Shown here in pieces: positions 20,128-28,339 of a stretch of 56,439 nucleotides of DNA. Each line of letters begins with the position of its first letter. Within the stretch, counting starts at the first letter, position 1. Below the pieces are notes generated by a model. It searched no databases. It was not told the origin of the DNA and saw nothing but the letters and a program-made list of their open reading frames with translations. The DNA is from a virus. The position numbers and the translations under genes are program-made. The DNA lies in IMG/VR virus record IMGVR_UViG_3300022198_003329, positions 1 to 56,439 of that record, one strand, 5' to 3'.

Positions 20128-20973
20128 GTGCCGATTGTGAGAGTTTCCATCTATGAAGTAAGTCCGAGAGATGGCCTCCAATCTCTACCACATTTTATCC
20201 CTACTGAACTCAAAAAGGAATTTATTTCTTCTTTGTATGAGGCTGGATTCAAAGATGTAGAAGAAACGAGCATGGCTCATCCTAAATTAGTTCCGCAAAT
20301 GGCTGATGCTCAAGAAGTATTCCAACGAGGCGCAGTCTTAGTGATGAACCGTAAAGGATATGAAAGAGCAATAGAAATGGGTGCTAAGAAAATAAACTTA
20401 GTATTTTCTCCATGTGAAACTTTCAATATGAAAAACATGGGTAAAACCCGTAGTGAAATAATCTTAATGTATAAAACATTTTTAAATGTGCCAAAGAAAG
20501 ATGTTAGAGTTTATATCTCAATGGCTTTCGGTTCTCCTTATTCTGGTAAATTTGACAAAAAATTAATTAGAAATTGTATTAGAGATGCTAAGATGTTTGG
20601 AAATACAGTTGTATTTGCTGATACTGTTGGTTGTGGAACTCCTAAACAAGTTAAGATATTTGCACAAATAGCAAAAGAAGAAAATATGCGGTGCGCTTTA
20701 CATTTACATCATAAAGGAGATGAAGATAAAGCAATTGAATTAGTAAAGGCTGGACTATTTGCTGGAATAAAACAATTTGATTCTAGTTTGGGTGGATTAG
20801 GAGGTTGCCCTTTTACTGAAAATAGCGGGGCTAATATTTCTACTGAAACGCTAGTTAAACATTTAAATTCTTGGGGATTCAGTTGTGGGATAAGTCCTAG
20901 CGATTTAGTTACACCAAAAAGATTAGTTTCTAAGATATTAGAGATACAAAGCCAACCGCTTTTAGTCTTATGA
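20128..20973 (+). CDS. HMG-CoA lyase-like protein (DRE-TIM metallolyase)
   Basis: A 281-aa TIM-barrel protein that aligns along its length with 3-hydroxy-3-methylglutaryl-CoA lyase, which cleaves HMG-CoA to acetyl-CoA and acetoacetate. Visible: SPRDGLQ with R14 and D15; ETS...HPKLVPQM; ADTVGCGTP; the metal-binding pair H192-x-H194; the signature GGLGGCPF with catalytic Cys C227; and N236 in ANISTE. All expected catalytic positions are present. The start is GTG 20128 or GTG 20137. No clear ribosome site exists, but an AT-rich TATTTTATA lies upstream, so a separate leaderless transcript is possible. As the only metabolic enzyme here it is a candidate auxiliary metabolic gene. Confidence 0.85.
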   Translation: MPIVRVSIYEVSPRDGLQSLPHFIPTELKKEFISSLYEAGFKDVEETSMAHPKLVPQMADAQEVFQRGAVLVMNRKGYERAIEMGAKKINLVFSPCETFNMKNMGKTRSEIILMYKTFLNVPKKDVRVYISMAFGSPYSGKFDKKLIRNCIRDAKMFGNTVVFADTVGCGTPKQVKIFAQIAKEENMRCALHLHHKGDEDKAIELVKAGLFAGIKQFDSSLGGLGGCPFTENSGANISTETLVKHLNSWGFSCGISPSDLVTPKRLVSKILEIQSQPLLVL

Positions 20974-21006
20974 AATTTTGACCTAAAAAAAATCCAAAAA
21001 AAATTA

Positions 21007-21040
21007 GGGGGGAGAATCCTAAGACTCTCCCCCCGTTTTT
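21007..21040. terminator. Bidirectional terminator between convergent modules
   Basis: A perfect 9-bp stem, GGGGGGAGA (21007-21015) with TCTCCCCCC (21026-21034), with a 10-base loop. A T-run lies on the right and A-runs on the left, so it can serve both the late plus-strand and the early minus-strand transcripts. The minus-strand gene stops inside the loop. Confidence 0.75.
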
Positions 21041-21189
21041 CTAACGAAGTTAGTTTTACTAGACCAAATGCCACCGCATTCTCTACACTCCCAAAGTTTA
21101 ACTTGGTCACTAGAACCAACATAAAATCCTTGTAGACGCTTTGCCAAACTTGGCTTTTTACAATAAGCGCAAATCTGTTTCAATGTCAT
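21019..21189 (-). CDS. 56-aa zinc-ribbon mini-protein
   Basis: ATG 21189 overlaps the previous gene by ATGA. The protein has two Cys pairs (ICAYCKK and WECRECGG) about 25 residues apart, a minimal zinc ribbon. Its stop codon falls within the loop of the convergent terminator, making it the last gene of the early array. The function is unknown; it may bind nucleic acid or protein. Confidence 0.65.
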   Translation of the reverse strand: MTLKQICAYCKKPSLAKRLQGFYVGSSDQVKLWECRECGGIWSSKTNFVRKTGGES

Positions 21190-21338
21190 TTACGCCTAAC
21201 CTCTTCTTTACCAATAAGGCGATTCATGTATTCTTCAACGGATTCCTCCGTGATATTAGAACCACCGAATGCGGCAAAAAAGAGAAGCATAAGTGTAATA
21301 AGAAACAGAAGTAGCCAAAACCATTCCCAACCTGTCAT
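21186..21338 (-). CDS. 50-aa single-pass membrane protein
   Basis: A strongly hydrophobic segment at residues ~4-24 (Trp/Leu/Phe-rich), followed by a charged 26-residue tail containing EESVEEYMNRL. The start and stop overlap both neighbours through ATGA, strong evidence for a real, translationally coupled gene. Unknown role; membrane-associated. Confidence 0.65.
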   Translation of the reverse strand: MTGWEWFWLLLFLITLMLLFFAAFGGSNITEESVEEYMNRLIGKEEVRRK

Positions 21339-21931
21339 CACCAATCAACCTCCAAATCCACAAACTTTTCACCATTAATAGAAAACGCTTTTACAATTCC
21401 GTTTTCTTTTCCATAATTCCACAAATCATAAACTAATTGTGTATCTTTCATACAATACTCAACTACTTCATCATATTGACCCATTTTCCATAACTTAGGT
21501 GCATCAGCACTATCCATTAATTTAAAATCATTCATTGTGCATTTTACCAAATTCTTTAATTGAAATCTTTCTCCATGATTCTTTAAAAGAATCTTAGAAG
21601 TGTCAATATATTGTTCTTCTTTCAAGAATTTATTAATACAGAAAATATCCATTGAATCTCTTAGAACAGGCAAATCAAAGGCCGCTAAATTATGACCTAA
21701 TAATAAGCCACCTTTTTCAAAATGGTCATCTAAATCATATTTTAATTCACTAAGAGATTTAATGACATGCCCCGACTTTGCGAAATTACTTACAGGTTCA
21801 TCAACATAAACAGTTCCAGTATTTCCATCCCAAGTCGCTACGGTTGAAACTTGAAACATATGGGTATTTGAAAAACCGCCTATGTCATGCGACATATTTT
21901 TTGTTTCAATGTCTAAGGCTAGAACAGACAT
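21338..21931 (-). CDS. DEDDy-type 3'-5' exonuclease (RNase H fold)
   Basis: A 197-aa protein with ExoI LALDIET (D6, E8), ExoII GHNLAAFDLPVL, and ExoIII YCMKDTQLVYDL (Tyr-x3-Asp). These are the complete DEDDy metal ligands of DnaQ/PolB-type exonucleases, here without a polymerase domain. It probably trims 3' ends in replication or repair. It lies at the promoter-distal end of the replication array. Confidence 0.85.
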   Translation of the reverse strand: MSVLALDIETKNMSHDIGGFSNTHMFQVSTVATWDGNTGTVYVDEPVSNFAKSGHVIKSLSELKYDLDDHFEKGGLLLGHNLAAFDLPVLRDSMDIFCINKFLKEEQYIDTSKILLKNHGERFQLKNLVKCTMNDFKLMDSADAPKLWKMGQYDEVVEYCMKDTQLVYDLWNYGKENGIVKAFSINGEKFVDLEVDW

Positions 21932-21936
21932 GGTGG

Positions 21937-22161
21937 TTATTCACCCGACCATAGTTTAGAAACTTTTTCCTGTTCTTTGTCTACCTTCGGCTTTTCTTCT
22001 GTGACAATTGCTCTCTTAAGGAACACTACAATGTTTGACCCTGCTACTGTTACCATAGAAGAACATTCCCATCCATCCTCTCCATAAGTGTTTAGCGTTT
22101 CAATAATTACTTTTGGCCCTTTCGTTACATCAAATACTAAATATGTGTTTTCCCACTTCAT
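21937..22161 (-). CDS. Small DUF4177-like protein
   Basis: A 74-aa protein. The N-terminal ~50 residues show the pattern of the DUF4177-type fold: a strand (NTYLVFDV), a helix (IETLNTYGEDGWECSSM) and a strand (NIVVFLKR). The C-terminus is charged and lysine-rich. The family function is unknown. It overlaps the upstream helicase-like gene by ATGA, suggesting coupled expression. Confidence 0.55.
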   Translation of the reverse strand: MKWENTYLVFDVTKGPKVIIETLNTYGEDGWECSSMVTVAGSNIVVFLKRAIVTEEKPKVDKEQEKVSKLWSGE

Positions 22162-23633
22162 TCTATATCCTCTCCAATCAATCGTATGTATCTATACTTT
22201 CCATGTGTCTTTTCATCAAACTTATGTTCAATTTCTTTAAAATGCCTGTAAATCTGTGCTTTTGATTTTCCTGTTTTCTCAATCATTTCTTCTAGGAATT
22301 TGCTTTTATGAGTATATCCCTCTTCATCTTTTTCTGTTTCATCGTAAATTGTCATGAATTGAGGCTCAAGTGATTTTTCAGCGATGCTCGCCTTACGAAC
22401 CTTTAGGCTCTGTTCAAGCCAAGAAACCAGACTGATATAACACTTCCTCATAATAATGGCCGCTTCTCGCACATGCTGGCCAGTTACTAAGAAGCGGGAG
22501 TCTTTATCTTTAATGTTGAGACTGCGAGCAATACAAACTAATACGCTCATCTTTGTCAAATTGACCATCAATCGTGTAGTAAAGTTGGAAGCCAACTCAG
22601 CAACTTCTTTGCGACTCTTTGTTAGTTCGGCTCTCATATTCTTATATTCAAGAATCAAGTTAGCATTGAATCCGTCAGCAAAACGAATCGTCTTAGTAGC
22701 ATCTCCACCCATTTCTTCATGATGTGTCTTTAACATAGTATAGATTTCTATGAGAGCATTGACATACTTATCAATGGGTTGATTAACTTCTTCAATCGTT
22801 CCAACCTTTGCTAATTGCTCAAGTCTCATTTGATGTTGAATGTGGTCGGGAACATCAACAACATACATAACCATCCTTTGAAGCACACCCTTTTCAGCAA
22901 TCACATTGTTAAGATTGGGTGGAGGATAAGTCATAGCCAATACTGAACGCTCGGAATAGCAGTTTAGGATTTGTCCTCCAAAACTTTGTAGGGCTTTTGA
23001 AATAACCCAAGATTCGCCAGCGAGAGTATTCATTAGTGTGTTTAGATAAACAATTGAGTTCTCTTTGTGTTGGCTTTGCTTAAAGATACCCGAATATTCA
23101 AATTCATCCCAATGGGCTAAACCACTTCCTTCAAGGAGTCCAGCAACTCTTTCATATGACTTTTCTCCTTCTTCATCAATTTCTTGATTGTAAGTTCCTA
23201 AAAGAACAGAATCAGTATAATCAGTAACTCCAAAAATATCAAATCTTCTTGGCATAATAAGTCCATCAATAGGAGATACCAAATGAGGATGATTGTTTGT
23301 GGCATTTATTCTTTCAAAAGTTCTAGACGCAACTGGCCCTACAAAGTTCCAAAGCGTAGATTTTCCTGTTCCCGAAGTTTGAATCCAACAAAAGTGTATT
23401 CGGGAATCTTCACGGTTTCTTCCAGTTGGAATAGTCACAAAGTCTTTACAGACTTGTCCTAAAATTGTAAAGAAAGACATTGCGGCAGGTATTTCATTAT
23501 AGTGAGATACCTTAGCGGCATCTGCTTGAAACTCCGCTACAATTTTTGGTAGGTCTTCGGTTAAGGGTTTAGCAGTTTCTTCAACTACTTCCCAATCTTC
23601 TTCGTTTATTTCATATTCGCTATATTTACTCAT
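22158..23633 (-). CDS. P-loop ATPase, candidate replicative helicase
   Basis: A 491-aa protein. Walker A TSGTGKST is at residues 86-93, and Walker B with the DE pair is in AHWDEFE (D176, E177). A possible sensor-1 segment surrounds LNCYSERSVLAMT. The C-terminal ~60 residues (TGKSKAQIYRHFKEIEHKF) look like a winged helix. The organisation resembles DUF3987-like or primase-associated phage helicases. It lies two genes from the primase. No MCM-type gene is seen, so this is the best replicative helicase candidate. The upstream nuclease gene overlaps by ATGA. Confidence 0.65.
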   Translation of the reverse strand: MSKYSEYEINEEDWEVVEETAKPLTEDLPKIVAEFQADAAKVSHYNEIPAAMSFFTILGQVCKDFVTIPTGRNREDSRIHFCWIQTSGTGKSTLWNFVGPVASRTFERINATNNHPHLVSPIDGLIMPRRFDIFGVTDYTDSVLLGTYNQEIDEEGEKSYERVAGLLEGSGLAHWDEFEYSGIFKQSQHKENSIVYLNTLMNTLAGESWVISKALQSFGGQILNCYSERSVLAMTYPPPNLNNVIAEKGVLQRMVMYVVDVPDHIQHQMRLEQLAKVGTIEEVNQPIDKYVNALIEIYTMLKTHHEEMGGDATKTIRFADGFNANLILEYKNMRAELTKSRKEVAELASNFTTRLMVNLTKMSVLVCIARSLNIKDKDSRFLVTGQHVREAAIIMRKCYISLVSWLEQSLKVRKASIAEKSLEPQFMTIYDETEKDEEGYTHKSKFLEEMIEKTGKSKAQIYRHFKEIEHKFDEKTHGKYRYIRLIGEDIE

Positions 23634-24325
23634 ATTTTCACCTTTTCTTCGGATTGAAGTGTAGATAGAATCCTTTTGGCTAGGGTTTCGCCAATTCCAT
23701 CTACGGCCTGTATTTCAAATACAGAGCATTCACCTATTTCCATAATAGAACCAAAAGTGTCTATTAGGGCTTTTGCCTTTTTATAGGAAACGCCTTTGAT
23801 TCCAGTTAATACATCTAATCTCAAATCATCTGTTGTTATTCTCTTAAATACTTCGGGTCTAATTACTTCTCTTTTCATTGGTTTTATTTTACAAATAGAA
23901 GTTATAATCTGTGCCGCTTCTTCTTCATTAGAAACCCAAAATGGTTTAGCATCAGTATCTAAAGTAATTCTACCTATTGCACCTAGAAATTTATTCCTTA
24001 GCATTATTGCTCTTGAAGCAATTGGCATTTTACTATCAGCATTTTCAATAACGGCCATGATTGCTTCATCAATTGAACCATATATGATAACGATGCAATG
24101 ATTGTAATGTCTATCCATATTATCTAATTGAGTCCAAATCCGTTTAGACATAACAGACCCTAAAAAGTCAATAGAAGATTTTGCTTCAAAACAAACATCA
24201 TCAAAAACATAGTCACCGATTTCTAACCATCTTTTATCGGTTTTAATATTGAGAGCCTTTGCCTGTTTTTCTACAAGAGAATATAACTTAGACTTCTCAG
24301 TTTCTCTACTATCAATAATTAACAT
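23630..24325 (-). CDS. XPF/Hef-type structure-specific nuclease
   Basis: A 231-aa protein. The N-terminal ERCC4 nuclease domain has IDSRETEKS at its start, GDYVFDD and FEAKSSIDF, matching the GDY...(E-R-K-x3-D) core with Arg replaced by Ala. The C-terminal ~70 residues contain two helix-hairpin-helix motifs (GIKGVSYKKAKALI and AVDGIGETLAKRIL). It probably cuts branched or flapped DNA in replication or recombination. GGAG lies before ATG. Confidence 0.85.
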   Translation of the reverse strand: MLIIDSRETEKSKLYSLVEKQAKALNIKTDKRWLEIGDYVFDDVCFEAKSSIDFLGSVMSKRIWTQLDNMDRHYNHCIVIIYGSIDEAIMAVIENADSKMPIASRAIMLRNKFLGAIGRITLDTDAKPFWVSNEEEAAQIITSICKIKPMKREVIRPEVFKRITTDDLRLDVLTGIKGVSYKKAKALIDTFGSIMEIGECSVFEIQAVDGIGETLAKRILSTLQSEEKVKI

Positions 24326-24329
24326 ATTC

Positions 24330-25355
24330 TCACTCCTTTGGGTATCTCCAACACTTACCTACGCAATATCCATCGGAAATCAATTTACCGCAAGAAGGAG
24401 TATTGTAATTACCATAAACTGTAAACTTGGCATGTTTTCTAGTAGTAGATTCATCCCAATCCAGCCACACATCTTCTTTCTCTCCAAAGACGACCTTTAG
24501 TTCTTCTACAACTAGATTCAACACCTTTTGCTTATCCTCCATTGTTTTCAAATTTTGATTGAGGCTTAACAAATCCCGATACCATGCTACTAGATAGGCT
24601 CTTGAAATGTGTGCTGGATTTTCGCTCATTGTAGCATGATATAGGCAGGGAAGTATGGGTAAAGTTCCATCGTGGCTAGGAACATCAACTTCTCCTTCTA
24701 TGTCTTCAATAGGCGGTGCTTCGGGAAATATCACTTTGATTGAACCCTCCTTGCGATAGGGGATAGTGCGGGGGTATTTAGCCAAAGTGTGTAAAGTGGC
24801 TAAACCATTCTGTAAATCCTCGTAAAAGAGAGGGATGCAATAGTAAGGATTTCCATTTTCATCCCTTGATGAAAGGTTCACGGTATTCGGCACTCTACGC
24901 AATCTGCTAATTTGTCCTACTCTATCATCTAAAGTAGAGTTAGTTCCTAACAACGATTTGATTTGTTTAAAGAATACCTGTATGTTGCGAATTGATTGTG
25001 TTCTTTCACCTTCAATAAAAAGGTGAAAGCCTCTACCCGAAAAGAATAGAGAATGTTCCCAATCATTTTCTTTTACATAATCCATAACAATACATACATC
25101 ATTGAATGCCTCTTTTAGAGATTCATCCTCATGTGCATCAAAATCAAGAAAGACTCTATTGATGATAACTGAATGTTCCATCTTTGCATTGTCGCTAAAC
25201 TCATCAAAATCATAAACCGTTGTGTAGACATTGGTTTTATTATTTTGAGTTTGAACAAACTCAAGATATTCATTCTTCGTTTGAACTATCTTTCTCTTCA
25301 TCTGTGGTGCGTTCTTGATGTGACTCCCCGCCCACACTTCTCTCGGAAACTTCAT
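24330..25355 (-). CDS. Fused PriS-PriL type archaeal primase
   Basis: A 341-aa protein from ATG 25355, preferred over TTG 25370 because GGAGGT lies 7 bases upstream. The N-terminal archaeo-eukaryotic primase core shows D71-x-D73, SGRGFH (106-111) and ISRLRRVPNTVN. The C-terminal domain has C237, C322, C331 and C335 with PCLYHAT and KHAKFTVYGNY, resembling the Fe-S domain of the large primase subunit. It thus appears to join PriS and PriL-CTD in one chain, as in pTN2-type plasmid polymerases. It would prime virus replication, possibly with primase-polymerase activity. Confidence 0.8.
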   Translation of the reverse strand: MKFPREVWAGSHIKNAPQMKRKIVQTKNEYLEFVQTQNNKTNVYTTVYDFDEFSDNAKMEHSVIINRVFLDFDAHEDESLKEAFNDVCIVMDYVKENDWEHSLFFSGRGFHLFIEGERTQSIRNIQVFFKQIKSLLGTNSTLDDRVGQISRLRRVPNTVNLSSRDENGNPYYCIPLFYEDLQNGLATLHTLAKYPRTIPYRKEGSIKVIFPEAPPIEDIEGEVDVPSHDGTLPILPCLYHATMSENPAHISRAYLVAWYRDLLSLNQNLKTMEDKQKVLNLVVEELKVVFGEKEDVWLDWDESTTRKHAKFTVYGNYNTPSCGKLISDGYCVGKCWRYPKE

Positions 25356-25644
25356 TTTTATTACCTCCAAAATTTACAGTTGCGCTTTCAAGCATATTTC
25401 TAATTGTTCCTGCTACTTCTCCTTGAATATGTGCCATTACAATTTCACGGAAAGCATCTTCTAAAGTTAATCCTACATAGCCATCATTGATTTTAGTTTC
25501 TCTAGCCAATTGAAATCTTTCAATTACATTCATTTCAGAATAAACTTCTTGAGATAAAGAACTAATAGTATTTTTAAGATTGGAAATCTCAGTAAAAGAC
25601 CAATTTTTATTCAATACCTTAGTTTTTATTAATTCCTCTATCAT
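25270..25644 (-). CDS. Hypothetical protein upstream of the primase
   Basis: A 124-aa helical protein with a very acidic, Glu/Ser-rich C-terminal tail. Its last ~85 bases overlap the primase gene in another frame, so the acidic tail may be partly a consequence of the overlap. No family recognised. It lies 3 bases downstream of the Cas4-like nuclease gene. A replication-associated accessory role is inferred only from context. Confidence 0.6.
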   Translation of the reverse strand: MIEELIKTKVLNKNWSFTEISNLKNTISSLSQEVYSEMNVIERFQLARETKINDGYVGLTLEDAFREIVMAHIQGEVAGTIRNMLESATVNFGGNKNEVSERSVGGESHQERTTDEEKDSSNEE

Positions 25645-25647
25645 AAT

Positions 25648-26553
25648 TCACACCCATGTATCATCTTGCGCTCCGTCACAAATACCAAAATAAGAACAAT
25701 GAGCGCAGGTTTTGTAAAAGAACTTAGTTGGAAAATGTTCTGTTTCGTAGGCTTGAATTAATTTAGCAATGTTATCCTTAACAGAAGTCATTGTTCTTTT
25801 CTTAATTTCTTCAACATAGATATAATTAGAAACAGGGTAATACCATCCCCAATGACTTACTTTCATATCTCTCGTTAATCCATTCTTTTCAAGAACTTCA
25901 TCGGAAGCCTGTTCAATAAGCAATTGATAGAAAGCCATTTCTTGACGCATTGAACTTGATTTGTAGTCTTTCCAACCTCCAGTTTTAAACTCAAAAGGAA
26001 TTAGATTACCATTCTCAATAAAGATGCGGTCAATAATACCTTGAATATGAATAACATAATCCTGCTTCAATGGATATTTTTTACTTATATCTTTAGGAAT
26101 AGTAATTTCAGCATCAAATTTACCTTCATTTACAATTGGTAAAAACTCATGAACTTTATCTTCACTTCTAGCCTCAATATATCGTTGGGCTTCAAACGCC
26201 GCAACAGTCATTGAAACATCAAAATAATCATCAATAGGAAAAAGTCCTGTGCAATAATCAATGACTTCATCAGCAGACATATTTTCTGCTTTCTTAAGGT
26301 CAAATTGATTAAAGAAGTTCTCACGATGATTGTGAAGAACAGTTCCTTTTCTCATTGCTTCCGATTGGTCTTGAGGCAATCGTTGAATATACCCAAAGTC
26401 ATATTTCTTAGGACACCATTCATGCGCCCCCAAAGAAGATTTAGTAATCTTCAAAATTGGCTTACTTGGGTCTTCATATGCGCTAGCATCCCATTGATAG
26501 GTAAACTCTCGCATTGATTTAATTCTCGCTTCATATCTTTCATCTTTATTCAT
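25648..26553 (-). CDS. Cas4/RecB-like PD-(D/E)XK nuclease with Fe-S cysteines
   Basis: A 301-aa protein. Visible: first Cys in HEWCPKKYDFGY (near residue 47); RecB motif His in GTVLHNHRENFF; Asp in IQGIIDRIF; ExK in PFEFKTGG; QxxxY-type helix RQEMAFYQLLI; C-terminal CAHCSYFGIC. The N-terminal Cys plus the three C-terminal Cys match the Fe-S cluster arrangement of Cas4/AddB-type nucleases. There is no CRISPR array or other cas gene, so it probably acts in DNA recombination or end processing. Confidence 0.85.
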   Translation of the reverse strand: MNKDERYEARIKSMREFTYQWDASAYEDPSKPILKITKSSLGAHEWCPKKYDFGYIQRLPQDQSEAMRKGTVLHNHRENFFNQFDLKKAENMSADEVIDYCTGLFPIDDYFDVSMTVAAFEAQRYIEARSEDKVHEFLPIVNEGKFDAEITIPKDISKKYPLKQDYVIHIQGIIDRIFIENGNLIPFEFKTGGWKDYKSSSMRQEMAFYQLLIEQASDEVLEKNGLTRDMKVSHWGWYYPVSNYIYVEEIKKRTMTSVKDNIAKLIQAYETEHFPTKFFYKTCAHCSYFGICDGAQDDTWV

Positions 26554-26773
26554 TTATTTTCACTCTCCTATGTGTTCCACATCTGTTTCCATCAAAGTCA
26601 GCCCAACTCTTACATCTTTCATTTGTAGAACCCGATATGGCTCTACATCTAAATTCATCGGGTGTAGGCTTTCTTCTACATACTGAACAGATTGGAGTAT
26701 AATTTGGTTTGCTAGACTTATGCGGCCTAGCATTAAATTTACCTTCGCATAATATACAAAATACTGTTGCCAT
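26546..26773 (-). CDS. Cys-rich zinc-finger protein
   Basis: A 75-aa protein starting at ATG 26773, which overlaps the upstream stop (TGATG). It contains FCILCEG, ICSVCRR, FRCRAIS, RCKSW and NRCGTH. The second half resembles the small phage Cys/His finger with C-x-A...C...G-x-C-x3-H. It may bind DNA or protein. It overlaps the next gene by 8 bases. Confidence 0.65.
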   Translation of the reverse strand: MATVFCILCEGKFNARPHKSSKPNYTPICSVCRRKPTPDEFRCRAISGSTNERCKSWADFDGNRCGTHRRVKINE

Positions 26774-27681
26774 CAAAACCACTCTTCTAAACTCATTTGC
26801 ATTGTTCCGTTTCTAATACCCGAAACCAACCAGCCCATAGCATTGTAAATTGGTTCGGCTTTCTTAATTACCTGTTCTGCATAATGTTCCCAATCGGGAG
26901 TATAATTATCAAAATCAGCATAAGTTACTCCAGCAACATATTCTACTTGTCTAGTTTCTTTAGTTAAAGGATGAATAAAAGTTTCATCTGTTTTTACCTT
27001 TAAATGCAAATAAGAATCTTCAAACTCCATATCTTTCTGTTGCCAACAATATACAATACCTGCTATTCCAGCAGAAATACTGGGTCGCTTATTTTCTAAA
27101 GTTTTAAAATTAGAAACAGATTCTTGACAAGGCATTGAATTCTTATTCTTCTTATAGCCACAAATTTTCTTATCCCCAATTAAATCCTTAAGATTATGCT
27201 TATGATTAAATCTACATCGTAGATTAAATCTATTTTCTTTAAGACGGCTTCTTTTAATAATTGACTCTAAAGGTATTTGTCCTTTCAAGGTTTCTTGAAA
27301 GATATTGTAAAGATGCGTGTTGATTTCCTTTTGAGTCTTTTGAGACACCCACATTTTTAATGCATCAGTTTGAACTTGCTTTGCTAGTTTTGTTTCGCTA
27401 ACTCTTTTAGCAGTAAACCCTGTCATTGTAAATTTAGGCTTATCTAAGAAAACATTATCTTCCCAAATAATCATTCCAGCATTTCTGTTTTTCGTAGTGC
27501 CAACGCCAAGAGCCGAATAAAACTTCTCAAATTCCAACACAACGGGATGTTGTTCAAGTCCGAGAACATTCGGGAACTTTTTCCTAACTTCACTTTGAAT
27601 CACCTCTAATTTTTCTTTTGCTTCTTCAATACTATCTACTTGAACATAGATAGAATCAGTATGACCATAGACTACTTTCAT
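26773..27681 (-). CDS. polB: Family-B DNA polymerase, C-terminal fragment (motif C, thumb)
   Basis: A 302-aa protein from ATG 27681. It begins almost at once with motif C, VVYGHTDSIYV, followed by palm/thumb segments (FEKFYSALGVGTTKNRNAG, KPKFTMTGFTAKR). Together with the gene at 28817-30490 it completes one family-B polymerase. Motif C reads Y-G-H-T-D-S; the first Asp of the usual YGDTDS is His, while the second metal ligand Asp is kept. It ends in QMSLEEWF, a good PIP box for PCNA binding. Cys residues in the centre (CRFNHKH, CGYKK) may form a zinc site. Confidence 0.85.
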   Translation of the reverse strand: MKVVYGHTDSIYVQVDSIEEAKEKLEVIQSEVRKKFPNVLGLEQHPVVLEFEKFYSALGVGTTKNRNAGMIIWEDNVFLDKPKFTMTGFTAKRVSETKLAKQVQTDALKMWVSQKTQKEINTHLYNIFQETLKGQIPLESIIKRSRLKENRFNLRCRFNHKHNLKDLIGDKKICGYKKNKNSMPCQESVSNFKTLENKRPSISAGIAGIVYCWQQKDMEFEDSYLHLKVKTDETFIHPLTKETRQVEYVAGVTYADFDNYTPDWEHYAEQVIKKAEPIYNAMGWLVSGIRNGTMQMSLEEWF

Positions 27682-27929
27682 CACATCACATCTGTAAAAA
27701 TAATTCCTATTGGCTCATTCTTTAATTCAGCAATGGATTCTTGACATTCTCTAACTGCTAATCCAATTTTGTCTTCTTTATTCATATCAACATGAATAGC
27801 ATTTATATCTTCTAAAACATCATCTAAATCATTTCTGATTTCTTTCAAAGAATTCAGTAGATTGTTGATTGTTTTCTGCAATAATCCAATTGTTATAGTT
27901 TGTTCTTTAATTATTTCTTCTAAATTCAT
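27681..27929 (-). CDS. Small coiled-coil protein between polymerase halves
   Basis: An 82-aa helical protein with heptad-like Ile/Leu spacing (residues ~1-60), probably a coiled coil. Both ends overlap the neighbours (ATGA with the upstream membrane gene, TGATG with the polymerase fragment). Unknown function. It could oligomerise or pair with the membrane protein directly upstream. Confidence 0.6.
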   Translation of the reverse strand: MNLEEIIKEQTITIGLLQKTINNLLNSLKEIRNDLDDVLEDINAIHVDMNKEDKIGLAVRECQESIAELKNEPIGIIFTDVM

Positions 27930-28081
27930 AATATTACCACCAGTAATGTAATGATAGTTGCTATGTTTACAACATTAACCATCATTAATATTTTGTTGCT
28001 TCTTTTTACATTCTCCAGCAACTCGGAGAGAGTTTCTTGTGTTTCTTTTTGCACACTAATTAATTCATCTAAATTAAACAT
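27926..28081 (-). CDS. 51-aa tail-anchored membrane protein
   Basis: ATG 28081 to TGA 27926. The first ~30 residues form a charged amphipathic helix, and the last ~18 residues are a hydrophobic anchor (NVVNIATIITLLVVIL). The stop overlaps the next gene start. A coiled-coil/membrane pair with the next gene is plausible. Role unknown. Confidence 0.6.
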   Translation of the reverse strand: MFNLDELISVQKETQETLSELLENVKRSNKILMMVNVVNIATIITLLVVIL

Positions 28082-28085
28082 TTAA

Positions 28086-28235
28086 TCACCTCATAACTTC
28101 TATTAACTTTGATTTAAAATCACAGTTTTTATTATTACATACAATTTGTAGTTTGTTTAAACCTGCTTTATTATCGCTAGCAAAATACACCTTGAATTCT
28201 TTTTCAAGGCATTTCGGACAAATATAGTTCTTCAT
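28086..28235 (-). CDS. 49-aa zinc-ribbon protein
   Basis: Start chosen at ATG 28235, which overlaps the upstream stop (ATGA) and has GAGGAG about 9 bases before it; the longer frame upstream belongs to another gene. Cys pairs ICPKCLE and VCNNKNCDF form a classical ribbon. Unknown role. Confidence 0.6.
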   Translation of the reverse strand: MKNYICPKCLEKEFKVYFASDNKAGLNKLQIVCNNKNCDFKSKLIEVMR

Positions 28236-28339
28236 TTCATAACTCTCCTCATTCTTAAAAAACAGGGATGACAAATACCCCATTCGGGATGAACAACATG
28301 CACTATGTCATAACAAACTTTACAATTATACATACTCAT
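28232..28339 (-). CDS. 35-aa Cys4 mini-protein
   Basis: ATG 28339 overlaps the upstream stop and the TGA 28232-28234 overlaps the next start. Two Cys pairs (NCKVCYD and ICHPCFL) and three His residues lie between them. This is the shortest coupled gene of the cluster that separates the polymerase halves. Confidence 0.55.
   Translation of the reverse strand: MSMYNCKVCYDIVHVVHPEWGICHPCFLRMRRVMK

Noticed and set aside
20709-21122. Minus-strand 137-aa ORF spanning the convergent terminator
   Set aside because: It crosses the terminator and overlaps the HMG-CoA lyase gene; a different frame here codes for the 56-aa zinc ribbon with a coupled start.
25648-26553. Cas4 as evidence for a viral CRISPR system
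   Set aside because: No repeat array or other cas genes; Cas4-like nucleases are common in archaeal viruses without CRISPR.
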